A stretch of 64,000 nt of DNA from Mycoplana azooxidifex (lineage in GTDB: Bacteria; Pseudomonadota; Alphaproteobacteria; Rhizobiales; Rhizobiaceae). Positions 18,814-27,248 of the stretch are shown here, in pieces. Where the stretch lies: contig NZ_JACIEE010000007.1 of the NCBI RefSeq assembly GCF_014196765.1, positions 186,001 to 250,000 of the forward strand. Direction: 5' to 3'. The notes below the pieces were generated by a model, which ran no database searches, was not told the DNA's origin, and saw nothing but the letters and a program-made list of their open reading frames with translations. Within the stretch, counting starts at the first letter, position 1. Each line of letters starts with the position of its first letter. The position numbers were made by a program, and so were the translations under genes.

Positions 18814-19644
18814 TCACCACTCGATCTCGGGCACGACCTTTCGCGGGGCCTTGTCCTCGACATAGTCGTCGGGGCGCTTTTGACGCTTGCCAAGCTCGGG
18901 CTCATCGAACTTCACGCGCTCGTAGGGGATCGAATCGAGCAGATGCGAGATGCAGTTGATCCGTGCGCGCCTCTTGTCGTCCGAGGGCACGATCCACCAG
19001 GGCGCGTGCGCACTGTCGGTCATGCGGATCATCTCGTCATAGGCGCGCGTATAGTCCCACCACTTGCGGTAGGATTCGAGATCCATCGGGCTGAGCTTCC
19101 ATTGCCGCACGGGGTCGTCGATACGCTGGTGGAAACGGCGCTCCTGCTCCGCCTCGCTGACGGTGAGGAAATACTTCAGCAGGATCGTTCCGCTTTCGAC
19201 GATCGCCGCCTCGAAGCGCGGTGCCAGCTCCAGAAAGCGCCGGGCCTTCTTCTCGGTGGTGAACCCCATGACCCGGTCGACGCCGGCCCGGTTGTACCAA
19301 CTGCGATCGAAGATGACGATCTCGCCGCCCGCCGGCAGGTGGGCGATGTAGCGCTGCATGTACATCTGCGTCTTTTCCCGATCGGTCGGCGCCGGCAGCG
19401 CCACCACCCGGAACACGCGGGGACTGACACGCTCGGTGATGCGCTTGATGACGCCGCCCTTGCCCGCGGCATCCCGGCCCTCGAAGATGACGGCAATGCG
19501 CGCGCCCGACTTCTTGACCCATGCCTGCAGGTGCGCCAGTTCCACCTGAAGGCGCGCCATCTGCTTCTCGTAGCTCTTCTTCCTGCTCTTCTTGTCCTCC
19601 GCCGGAGCGGAAGACGCTGCCCGTTCGCCCTTGTGCTTGCTCAT
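18814..19644 (-). CDS. ppk2: polyphosphate kinase 2
   Basis: A 276-residue PPK2 (class I type, single domain). The Walker A motif EGRDAAGKGGVIKRI is at residues ~55-70 and the Walker B/lid region DRSWYNRAGVDRVMGF at ~115-130, with the conserved SYRKWWDYTRAYDEM helix later. The enzyme moves phosphate between polyphosphate and nucleoside diphosphates, usually favouring nucleotide formation. ATG 19644 has GAGGAGATGAGG upstream. Its stop region faces the end of the AI-2E gene; the short palindrome GGCCCGCGGGCC between them may end transcription. Five bases upstream lies the end of the SulP gene, so the two are probably one transcript. Confidence 0.94.
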   Translation of the reverse strand: MSKHKGERAASSAPAEDKKSRKKSYEKQMARLQVELAHLQAWVKKSGARIAVIFEGRDAAGKGGVIKRITERVSPRVFRVVALPAPTDREKTQMYMQRYIAHLPAGGEIVIFDRSWYNRAGVDRVMGFTTEKKARRFLELAPRFEAAIVESGTILLKYFLTVSEAEQERRFHQRIDDPVRQWKLSPMDLESYRKWWDYTRAYDEMIRMTDSAHAPWWIVPSDDKRRARINCISHLLDSIPYERVKFDEPELGKRQKRPDDYVEDKAPRKVVPEIEW

Positions 19645-19648
19645 CGCC

Positions 19649-21379
19649 TCATCTCCTCGGATTGACGCTAGCTTCCAGCGGCTGCCTGCTTTCGATTTCG
19701 TGGACCCGGAACGCCTGCAACACATCTTCGAGGTCGTCGAACACCCGATCGGTACCGATGCGGTCGATCACGCCGGCCCGCTCCAGGAGGATTCGCGCCT
19801 CGGCATGAACCTCGACGAGGCCGATCTGGACGTCTTGGTCCCTCAATTCCTGCCGGACCTCGTCGATCATCGCGGTCGCGGTGCTGTCCATCTGGGTGAT
19901 GGCGCTTGCATCCAGGATAAACCAGCGTGTGCCCTGCGGAAGCTCCAGGATGATGGCGCGCAAGCGATCATGAACGTAGTCCGTGTTGAAGAACAGCAGG
20001 CTGCCCTCCAGCATCCAGACTACGAGGCCTGGAACGGCCTGCGCCTCGGCGCGCCGGTGCAGCTTGTAGAAGCCATCGCTTCCGGGAATGCGCCCCAGGA
20101 AGGCGTCGCGCGGGTACATCATGTTGCGCAACAGGTAGACGAGGGTGGCGGCGATGGCGATGACGACGCCGTTGAGGACACCCATGCTGATGGCACCCCA
20201 CATGGTGATCAGCGCGAAGACGAACTCCACGCGATTGATCCGCCAGATCTGTTTCAGTTCGGCCATATCGATGAGGCTGATGGCGGCCGCTGCCAGGATC
20301 GCCGCCAGCGCCGCCACCGGCAGGATGCGCAGGGCATCGTTGAGGAAGAGCAGCGTCGCGATCAGCGCCAGCGCCGAGACCACGCCCGCGAGCTGCGACC
20401 GGCCGCCGACGGAAAGATTGATCGCCGTCCGGGAATCCGAAAAGCTGACGGGGAAGGCGCCGAAGAGCCCGCTGGCGATATTGACGCTGCCGAGGCCCGC
20501 GAGCTCCCGATTGGCGTCCACGTCCTCACCGATCCTGGCACCGAAGCTGCGCGCCGCGACGATGCCGGATCCGAAGCTGACGAGGAACACCGAGGCCGCT
20601 CCGAGGAGGAGGCCGTCAATCGGCAGGCTGGCGAGGGGAGGAAGCGAAAGAGTGGGAAAGCCGGTGGGAATATCGCCGACGACAGCGATCCCCCTTCCCT
20701 TGAAATCGAACAGCGCCGACATCGCGACGGCGGCTGCGACGACAACCACCGGGCCGGGCACCGGAAACCGCAGCGCCCTGGCCGCCTGCAGTACCGCGAA
20801 CATGGCGAGCGCGAGCGCCACCGTCGGCCAATGGATGAGCGCCCGCTTCTGCACGAGTTCGATCAGCGGAGCGAGCAACCCGTCTGCCTCGATCCTAACA
20901 CCGGTGAAGCGACCGATCTGGCCGATCAGGATCGACACCGAAATGCCGGCAAAGAAGCCGACGAGAATGGGGCGGGAGAGAAAGGTCGCGAGCACGCCGA
21001 GGCGCATCACCCTGGCAGCCAGGCAGAGCACGCCGACACCGATCGCCAGGGCAGCCGCGATCCCTACCCGGTCGACCCCGGCCGAGGCGGGCATTGCCGC
21101 GGCAATGGCCGTGATCGCAGCTGCAAGGACGGTCATCGTGGCCGCATCGGGACCGACGATCAGGCGTCGGGAATCGCCGAAGACGGCATAGGCGAGCGGC
21201 GCTGCAATGCTCGCGTAGATGCCCGTTTCCGGTGGAAGGCCGGCGATGGCGGGATAGGCGATCGCGCTCGGCAGGCCGACCGCCGCAATGGACAGTCCCG
21301 CCGAGATATCTCCGCGCAGCCAGGCTACCCTGTAGCCGGACAGTCCTCGGAACATCGGCAGGCCAAAGCTGTTGCTCAT
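19649..21379 (-). CDS. SulP-family anion permease with STAS domain
   Basis: A 576-residue SLC26/SulP transporter: an N-terminal membrane domain of about 12-14 helices (LRGDISAGLSIAAVGLPSAI at residues ~21-40; FPVSFSDSRTAINLSVGGRS around 325) and a C-terminal cytoplasmic STAS domain (residues ~460-560, with FILDASAITQMDSTA). Family members carry sulfate, bicarbonate, dicarboxylates or other anions. The gene ends five bases before ppk2, suggesting co-expression of an anion transporter with polyphosphate metabolism, but the substrate is not shown by the sequence. Confidence 0.92.
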   Translation of the reverse strand: MSNSFGLPMFRGLSGYRVAWLRGDISAGLSIAAVGLPSAIAYPAIAGLPPETGIYASIAAPLAYAVFGDSRRLIVGPDAATMTVLAAAITAIAAAMPASAGVDRVGIAAALAIGVGVLCLAARVMRLGVLATFLSRPILVGFFAGISVSILIGQIGRFTGVRIEADGLLAPLIELVQKRALIHWPTVALALAMFAVLQAARALRFPVPGPVVVVAAAVAMSALFDFKGRGIAVVGDIPTGFPTLSLPPLASLPIDGLLLGAASVFLVSFGSGIVAARSFGARIGEDVDANRELAGLGSVNIASGLFGAFPVSFSDSRTAINLSVGGRSQLAGVVSALALIATLLFLNDALRILPVAALAAILAAAAISLIDMAELKQIWRINRVEFVFALITMWGAISMGVLNGVVIAIAATLVYLLRNMMYPRDAFLGRIPGSDGFYKLHRRAEAQAVPGLVVWMLEGSLLFFNTDYVHDRLRAIILELPQGTRWFILDASAITQMDSTATAMIDEVRQELRDQDVQIGLVEVHAEARILLERAGVIDRIGTDRVFDDLEDVLQAFRVHEIESRQPLEASVNPRR

Positions 21380-21467
21380 CGTTTCCGCCTGTTCTCGCCA
21401 AGCACCGGGTCACCGACTTCGCACACAAGACCGAGCGGTTGCCGCCGGTTGCGGGGCGCGGCCGTTT

Positions 21468-22625
21468 TCAGTGCTCGAGGAATACAAAGTTCATCCAGGC
21501 GCTCATCCGCAGCAAGACCTTGCGCAGGATCGCCACATGATGCCAGTGCTCGGTGTAGACGGCGACGTCCGCGACGACACCGCCCGGCAACTGGTAGGCG
21601 CTGAGGTCGTCCTGAATGTCTATCACGGCGAGCGTCTGTCCCGGATTGAGCCGTTCCGGCGCCTGGGGATCGATCAGCGCGCCTGTGGGCTGCAGCTGCC
21701 CCTGCGCCATGACGTCGATGATGTTGCCGACCCTGGCCTTGAAGATCCGGCCGGGAACGGCCTTGAACGACACTTCAGCCTCGTCGCCGACGCGAACGCG
21801 CTGGAGCGAATTCTGGATAAAGGCGGCGGCAAGGATGCGCTCTTCGCTGCTGATAAAGACCATGACCGGACGCAGCGGCAGGGGATTTGCCATCATGCCC
21901 GGACGCAGGAACACCTGGCTCACAGAGCCGTCGCTCGGCGCTCGCACCGTCGTCTGGTCCAGATCGAATTCCGCGTTGCGCAATTCCGCCTGCAGGCGGG
22001 CCACCGTGGGATTGATGCCGTTGATCTGCGATTCATAGGCGAGCCGCGCTTGCATGGCCTGCGCCTGGGCCGTGCCGACGGCCGCCTGCGCCGTCAGATA
22101 GGCGCCGCGGCGGTTTTCGACTTCGAGCTCCGAGACTGCCGTCTCGCCGGTGCGGGACTTCGAGCTCTCGAAAATCTCCAGATAGCGCTCGTAGCTCTGC
22201 TGGGCTCTGTCGCGCGATGCCTCCGTACCGGTAACGAGCGAGACCGCGCCGTCGAGCACGGCCTTCATCTGGAGCACCGACTGCTCCGCTTCCGCAAGCG
22301 ATGCCTTCTTCTGGTCCACCGTGTACTGGTAGGGGCGCGGGTCGATGCGAAAGAGCACCTCCCCCTTTTTCAGCGGCACGTTCGTCTTCACCGGAACATC
22401 GACCACGATGCCGCCAACGGCCGGGATCACGGGCGCTGAGGTGAAGTAGATGCGGCCGTCCCCGGAATAGGGATGGTTGTAGCTCATGACCAGGAGAAGG
22501 GCCGATATCAGGAAGATCCCGCCGAGAACGGCGGTGGAAACGGTCCACTGGTTCACCGGAACCCGAAAGATCTTGAAGATCGCCACGCAGATCGCCGCAT
22601 AGGTCAGGATGAGGAGAAGATCCAT
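21468..22625 (-). CDS. HlyD/EmrA-type membrane fusion protein, YiaV-like
   Basis: A 385-residue secretion-type adaptor with N-terminal membrane helices (residues ~3-55), then a biotinyl-lipoyl-like half motif (GGIVVDVPVKTNVPLKKGEVLFRID), a long coiled coil (~95-215) and beta-barrel. It starts at ATG 22625, one base inside the stop of the preceding DUF3302 gene (TGATG). The pairing of DUF3302 plus HlyD protein matches yiaW-yiaV of E. coli, whose role is still poorly defined. There is no pump or outer-membrane gene next to it. Confidence 0.88.
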   Translation of the reverse strand: MDLLLILTYAAICVAIFKIFRVPVNQWTVSTAVLGGIFLISALLLVMSYNHPYSGDGRIYFTSAPVIPAVGGIVVDVPVKTNVPLKKGEVLFRIDPRPYQYTVDQKKASLAEAEQSVLQMKAVLDGAVSLVTGTEASRDRAQQSYERYLEIFESSKSRTGETAVSELEVENRRGAYLTAQAAVGTAQAQAMQARLAYESQINGINPTVARLQAELRNAEFDLDQTTVRAPSDGSVSQVFLRPGMMANPLPLRPVMVFISSEERILAAAFIQNSLQRVRVGDEAEVSFKAVPGRIFKARVGNIIDVMAQGQLQPTGALIDPQAPERLNPGQTLAVIDIQDDLSAYQLPGGVVADVAVYTEHWHHVAILRKVLLRMSAWMNFVFLEH

Positions 22626-22966
22626 CAGGCGATCTCCCTCTGCCCGAGCTTTTCTTCCAGCTCGGCAACGCGGGCCTGCAGCCGGGCGACCTCGGCATTC
22701 GCCTGGATCTCGGATTGCAGCTTTCCGTCCCGGCGGATGCCCCATCCGCGATCCTCGCGATAGACCGTCGCCCAGATGAAGAGGAAGGGCCAGATGGCGT
22801 GCAGCGTGAACAGGCTGACCCAGCCGGCGACATGGATGGCGTCCTGATGCGGGTGCTTGCGCGACTTGGCGATCCTGTGCGGAATATCGTGAATGGCGAT
22901 GATTCCGTAGAACAGTGTCAGCACGGTAAACAGCAGCACGCCGAGCGCAAAATAATCGAGAAACAC
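22625..22966 (-). CDS. DUF3302 inner-membrane protein, YiaW-like
   Basis: A 113-residue small membrane protein. The reading starts at a GTG (22966) giving MFLDYFALGVLLFTVL, which lines up with the start of E. coli YiaW, and GGGGGAGGA lies seven bases before it; an upstream in-frame ATG at 23011 would add 15 unlike residues. Two helices (~6-28 and ~45-68) carry the family signature ... HDIPHRIAKSRKHPHQDAIH and AGWVSLFTLHAIWPFLFIWA. The C-terminus is a charged coiled coil. Translationally coupled to the YiaV-like gene. Confidence 0.87.
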   Translation of the reverse strand: MFLDYFALGVLLFTVLTLFYGIIAIHDIPHRIAKSRKHPHQDAIHVAGWVSLFTLHAIWPFLFIWATVYREDRGWGIRRDGKLQSEIQANAEVARLQARVAELEEKLGQREIA

Positions 22967-23363
22967 GCCCAATCCTCCCCCCACAGGTCGCCGCGAACGC
23001 AGCGATATCAAGGCTTGCGTCGTACGCCTGGCATGCCTGCATCCTGGCCAGCCGGCTTGATTACGCTATCCGTCGGCGGGGCTTCCAGTTGGACCGGAAG
23101 GTCTCTCGTGATCTGCACGGCCTACGGCTCTCCCCAAAGCCAAGGCATATGCCGCCACAGGCGTGAACCCCTTTGTTTGAGGTATCTTACGTCAAGGGCG
23201 CGTCGTGATCCAATGATATCGCATCGGAGATGCGGCAGAGGAGAAGACGGGGCGACTGCCCCGAAAGCGAGGCCTCAGCACGCCTCCATTTCCTCTCCCT
23301 TTCGGGCAGTCCGCGAACCGCGCGGATGGCCGCCTTCAAGCGGAGGACCGGCTGCCGGTTACC
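22967..23363. other. 397-base intergenic region
   Basis: It holds the upstream region of the YiaW-like gene and the downstream region of the ATP-grasp gene (both minus). A short hairpin (ACCGG, 3-base loop, CCGGT at about 23347-23359) just past the ATP-grasp stop could be its 3' end. I see no gene. Confidence 0.45.
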
Positions 23364-24410
23364 CTAGAGGGTGGCGAGCATCCGGTTGGCGATCGCCCCC
23401 GCATAGGCGTCGCGCAGGGCGACCTTGTTTTCCAGTGCCTCGATGACAGTTTCGGCAAAGTCGACCTCGTAGAGGTCATGCATGATGTTCAGCCCGCCGG
23501 GCGTGAACACGTTGATCTCGAGGATCTTGTCGCCGACGATATCCAGCCCCACTAGGAACATGCCGTCCTCCACGAGCTTGGGCCTGACCGTCTCCGCAAT
23601 GGCGAGGATCTCCGGCGTAATCTCGACCGCCACGGCCGTGCCGCTGGCGTGGATGTTGGACCGCACCTCGCCTTTCGCGGGAACTCTGCGGATCGCCGCA
23701 TACTTGCCGTCCCGCTCGAGAGGCCGGCCGTTCATCAGGAACAGGCGGATATCCCCCTCCGTTGCTGCAGGCAGATAGTTCTGCGCGATCAGGTATCCCT
23801 CGCCGCTGACCGCCTCGAAGATCTGGTTGAGGTTCGTCTCGTCGGGTGAGCCGATCTTGAACACGTTCTTGCCGCCGGAACCCTGCAGCGGCTTCATGAT
23901 CGCGCCCTTGGGATGCGCCTCGAGGAAGCCGCGGATTTCGTCGATGCTCTTCGATATCAGCGTCTCCGGCCGAACCGCCGGCGGGAACTCCTGGAAGTAG
24001 AGCTTGTTCTGCGCGAGCGACAGGCCGTCTGGGTCGTTGACGACGACGACGCCGCGGGCGGCGGCCAGGCGGCCGAACATGGCCCCCACATGGGCCGCCC
24101 AGGGCCGGGTGTCTGCATCGAGGGAGGGGTCGTTGCGCAGGAACACGACGTCGATATCGCCGACGTCCATCGTCTCGATGGCCGCCTCCTCGCCCTGCAG
24201 CGCGGCATGGAGGCTCTCGGCCTTCTTGTAGCGCTTGGAAGGTAGGGTGCGGCCGCGCACGCTCAGGCTGTCATCGGCGCGCAGCACGAAGTCGCCGGGC
24301 GTAAGGTAGCAGATGTCGTGGCCCCGGCTCAGGGCGGCGAGAGCGAGCCCGGTCGTGGTGTAGGTCGGGGTCTCCCCCTCGATCGAATTGACGAAAAAGG
24401 CGATGCGCAT
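23364..24410 (-). CDS. glutathione synthetase-like ATP-grasp ligase
   Basis: A 348-residue ATP-grasp protein related to bacterial GshB: N-terminal domain MRIAFFVNSIEGETP, substrate-domain region FLRNDPSLDADTRPW, and the ATP-grasp core with GAIMKPLQGSGGKNVF (residues ~170-185) and the Mg2+ site LVGLDIVGDKILEINVFTPGG near residue 290-310. The EINVFTPGG ending replaces the ...NVTSPTG of typical GshB, a common variation in this rhizobial paralogue group. It is the last gene of a three-gene operon, 12 bases after the QEGLA gene. It may join a carboxylate to an amine of a glutathione-like substrate; true glutathione synthesis is likely to be done by another copy elsewhere (inference). Confidence 0.85.
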   Translation of the reverse strand: MRIAFFVNSIEGETPTYTTTGLALAALSRGHDICYLTPGDFVLRADDSLSVRGRTLPSKRYKKAESLHAALQGEEAAIETMDVGDIDVVFLRNDPSLDADTRPWAAHVGAMFGRLAAARGVVVVNDPDGLSLAQNKLYFQEFPPAVRPETLISKSIDEIRGFLEAHPKGAIMKPLQGSGGKNVFKIGSPDETNLNQIFEAVSGEGYLIAQNYLPAATEGDIRLFLMNGRPLERDGKYAAIRRVPAKGEVRSNIHASGTAVAVEITPEILAIAETVRPKLVEDGMFLVGLDIVGDKILEINVFTPGGLNIMHDLYEVDFAETVIEALENKVALRDAYAGAIANRMLATL

Positions 24411-24422
24411 GTGGTGCTCTCC

Positions 24423-26318
24423 TCAAGGTTCGAGCATGGCAAGGGGGGACAGGCCGACGCGCGCCCTGGCAAGGCGTTCGCGGCCACGTTCGGTTTCCAG
24501 GCAGAGCGGCCGCAGGATCGGCGCCTTGAGCAGGCCGCGTGCGCCCAACTCCTCCATCACGCCGAAGTGGGCCGCCGAGATCTTGCCCATCCAGAACGGA
24601 TCGAGTGCCGCGCCGGCCTTCAGGTGGCTCAGCAGCGTCAGCAGCCCGCGAAGATAGATGGCATCCTTTGCGAGCCCGCCGCCGCGATAGACGCGAAGCA
24701 GAAGCGCAAACGCCGTTTCAGGATCGAGCTCATGCTCCCCCGTCATGACGCGGAACGCTTCGACGAAGGACGCGCCCGAAAGCATCAGGTCGCAGCCGAC
24801 CACGCGCGCAGCCAGCAGCCGCAGTCGCTCCGAGGTGAACCCGCCCGCGAGATATTCGGCAAAGACCGCCAGCCCCTCCTGCATACCCTCGTACCCCGCA
24901 AGACCGGTGCGAAAGACGCGCAGACCCTGCGCGGATCCGTTGAAGTAGGTAAGCAGGTGGACGCCCACCTCGTGGCTGAGAAGCGCCTCGACGCGATGAC
25001 GCATCATGCGCGTTCGTCGCGAAATGAGGAGCCGCCTGCCCGACACCATCAGACCGGCCGGCACGTCGTCGCGCACCTCGATCGCGGCGTCAAATCCGTC
25101 GTATCGCCGATGATAATCCGAGATCATCGCCCGGGCGCGGCGCTCCACGAACCCGCAATCCACGGCCTCGTCGTGCCCCTGCGCAAGCGAGGGCATGCGC
25201 CTTGCACCACGGGTGCGCTCGAGCACGTCGAGGGCGCCTTCGAGCAGCGGCGGCTCGACCAGGCCATAGAGGGCGCGGCCGAACTCGACGAAGCGCACCG
25301 TCTCGCGATGCCCGATCAGCGTCAGTTGCAGGTCGAGCTCCTGCCGCTTCTCGCGATAAAGCTGATGAAGGACGGGGTCCTCGAGCCGGTCGAGCGAGAT
25401 CGAATAGAGGCGGCGTTTCTCGCGCTCGACCAGAAGGGCCAGGGGTCGATAGAGAAAGCGCGGCGGGCGGTCGAAGCCACCGGCCTTGAATTCCTGCCAT
25501 GCCGCATTCGCATTGATCGGCGTGACGGCGAGCAGGAAGTCGAAGCTGGAAGCGACCTCGTCCATGCCGCGGTCGGCGCGCTCCACGGCATCGATGAAGG
25601 CCTTGCGCCCGAACGCCCGATGGGTGGCGGGCTTCGGCAGCCCTTCTTCTGTCAGAAACGTCGTGAACGCCTGCAGGCCGGCATCGAGAAAGTTGTCGAC
25701 GATGCGCTGGCGCAGTTCGGGATAGACGATCTCCGAACCCGGAGAACGATGGATCGGCGCGAAACGCAGCGTCATGAGCGGCAGGTGCAGCCCCAGCAGT
25801 TGCGAGCGGACGCACGGGTCGTCTTCCGCCTTGCGGCACTCGACCCGCGGCGTGCGGAAGCGGGCCTTGAAGGCCTCCACCGCCCCGGCAAAGGCCATCA
25901 TCGCGGCGGTGGCCGAGGTGCCAGCCGTCGCCGACAACCTGACCTCGAAGGGTTGCAGGAAGGGCGCGTCCTCCGACAGAAGCCGATCCCGCTCCAGTTC
26001 GTCGACGTCGAGCAGGACGAACGTGCCGAAGCGCCGCCGCAGGGCATCCGCAAGGGGCGGAACGATCTTCACGGCGTCCTCGACGCAGCCGACAAGCAGA
26101 TAGGACGCATGCGCCGCCGCAATCTCGCGGGCGACCGTGTGAGTGTCGGCAGCGCCCACATGCAGGCAGAGGAAGGGCAAGGGCCGGTCGATATGCAGCC
26201 GGCCGCCCGCGAACTCCTGGCGCACGGACTTGCCCGCCTCCAGTGCCGCGAGTGCCTCGTCCAGCGCAAAGCCTTCTCTTGCCGGCCGTTCCTTGGCTTC
26301 CGTTTTCGCCGCGTTCAT
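24423..26318 (-). CDS. DUF1704 / QEGLA-motif metallopeptidase-like protein
   Basis: A 631-residue protein annotated in related genomes as 'flavohemoglobin expression-modulating QEGLA motif protein'. The C-terminal half contains a zinc-peptidase-like helix SHEVGVHLLTYF (HExxxH) and, about 30 residues on, GMQEGLAVFAEYL, which gives the family its name. DUF1704 also includes the eukaryotic MATCAP tubulin carboxypeptidase, which uses HExxxH and a downstream glutamate, so a carboxypeptidase-type activity is plausible. Its ATG overlaps the stop of the amidohydrolase gene by four bases. N-terminal ~200 residues have no recognised domain. The flavohemoglobin link is historical and unproven. Confidence 0.85.
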   Translation of the reverse strand: MNAAKTEAKERPAREGFALDEALAALEAGKSVRQEFAGGRLHIDRPLPFLCLHVGAADTHTVAREIAAAHASYLLVGCVEDAVKIVPPLADALRRRFGTFVLLDVDELERDRLLSEDAPFLQPFEVRLSATAGTSATAAMMAFAGAVEAFKARFRTPRVECRKAEDDPCVRSQLLGLHLPLMTLRFAPIHRSPGSEIVYPELRQRIVDNFLDAGLQAFTTFLTEEGLPKPATHRAFGRKAFIDAVERADRGMDEVASSFDFLLAVTPINANAAWQEFKAGGFDRPPRFLYRPLALLVEREKRRLYSISLDRLEDPVLHQLYREKRQELDLQLTLIGHRETVRFVEFGRALYGLVEPPLLEGALDVLERTRGARRMPSLAQGHDEAVDCGFVERRARAMISDYHRRYDGFDAAIEVRDDVPAGLMVSGRRLLISRRTRMMRHRVEALLSHEVGVHLLTYFNGSAQGLRVFRTGLAGYEGMQEGLAVFAEYLAGGFTSERLRLLAARVVGCDLMLSGASFVEAFRVMTGEHELDPETAFALLLRVYRGGGLAKDAIYLRGLLTLLSHLKAGAALDPFWMGKISAAHFGVMEELGARGLLKAPILRPLCLETERGRERLARARVGLSPLAMLEP

Positions 26319-27139
26319 GAAACCTCCCGCAGCGCCCTTTCCAGCGCCGGCACCGACGCGTTGACCAGTTCCCGAAGGGCTGCGACGGCGCGCGGGTCGG
26401 GCATTCCGGTCCACTCGTCCATGAAGATCTTCTTGAACTCCACCGCCGGCGCGCAGCCGTTCTCGGGAAAGCGCTCGTGGATGAAGCGCGTCTGCTGGCC
26501 GCGCCCCTCGAACGCCACGTTCTCGCGCACGTCCAGCCGCCTGCCGAGAAAATCGAAACTGCGGGCGACATCGATGAAAGCATCGACGACAGGCGCCCAG
26601 CGCTCGCGATCCATCGAGTGGGTGCCGATGTTGATGTCGGGCGCCTTCTCCGGGTCTGTCGGATCTGCGGCAGGACCGGTCCGGCGGTGGTTGTAGCTGT
26701 GGATGTCGAGCACGACGAAACGCCCGTGCTGCTCCTCGATGTCGCGAAGATAGGCCTCGAGCATGGCATAGTAGGCGTCGTGGATCGCAAGGCTTTCGGC
26801 CACCATGGCCGGCGAGGGCTGCTCGCGCCAGACATCGATGCCCCAGGCCTGCTCCGGCCGGAGGTAGACGGCGCCGTCGCGAGGACGGTTCAGGTCGATC
26901 TCGAAGCGGGACTGGTGAAAAACAATGCGGTTTCGCAGGTCGCCGATCGTCAGACCCGTAAACGGATCCTCCTCGCGCAGCCGCTCGTCCTCCGAAATCC
27001 GCATCTTCCGCAGGATATCGGGCCGCACCGCATGACCGTCGTGGATGGCGGTGCCGACGACCGGCGACGTGCCGCCCCGATGCGTCGTCCACCTGGGATT
27101 CGCGATCACATTGTCAGCGCGCGTGGCATCTTCCTGCAT
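26315..27139 (-). CDS. N-formylglutamate amidohydrolase family protein
   Basis: A 274-residue member of the FGase family (metal-dependent amidohydrolases that release formate from N-formylglutamate, related to zinc aminoacylases). Seen: FEIDLNRPRDGAVYLRPEQA, VLDIHSYNHRRTGP with a likely metal-binding D-x-H, and VAFEGRGQ... INIGTHSMDRERWA. The ATG at 27139 has GAGGG 14 bases upstream, a little distant. It heads the operon with the QEGLA and ATP-grasp genes. There are no histidine-degradation (hut) genes nearby, so its substrate is probably a different N-acyl or peptide bond. Confidence 0.84.
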   Translation of the reverse strand: MQEDATRADNVIANPRWTTHRGGTSPVVGTAIHDGHAVRPDILRKMRISEDERLREEDPFTGLTIGDLRNRIVFHQSRFEIDLNRPRDGAVYLRPEQAWGIDVWREQPSPAMVAESLAIHDAYYAMLEAYLRDIEEQHGRFVVLDIHSYNHRRTGPAADPTDPEKAPDINIGTHSMDRERWAPVVDAFIDVARSFDFLGRRLDVRENVAFEGRGQQTRFIHERFPENGCAPAVEFKKIFMDEWTGMPDPRAVAALRELVNASVPALERALREVS

Positions 27140-27248
27140 CTGGATCGTCGTTCCCTCGCAAACCTCCAAAGGAAATGCCCAGGGGCGTCTTTCGTTCCGT
27201 GCCGTGGGAAAGGGGACGCGGCCGATGCGTCTCAGATGCCGCGCTTCG

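Noticed and set aside
24423-27092. Very long open minus-strand frame of 889 codons
   Set aside because: Its first ~258 codons are another frame of the amidohydrolase gene; the QEGLA family and the ATGA overlap place the true start at 26318.
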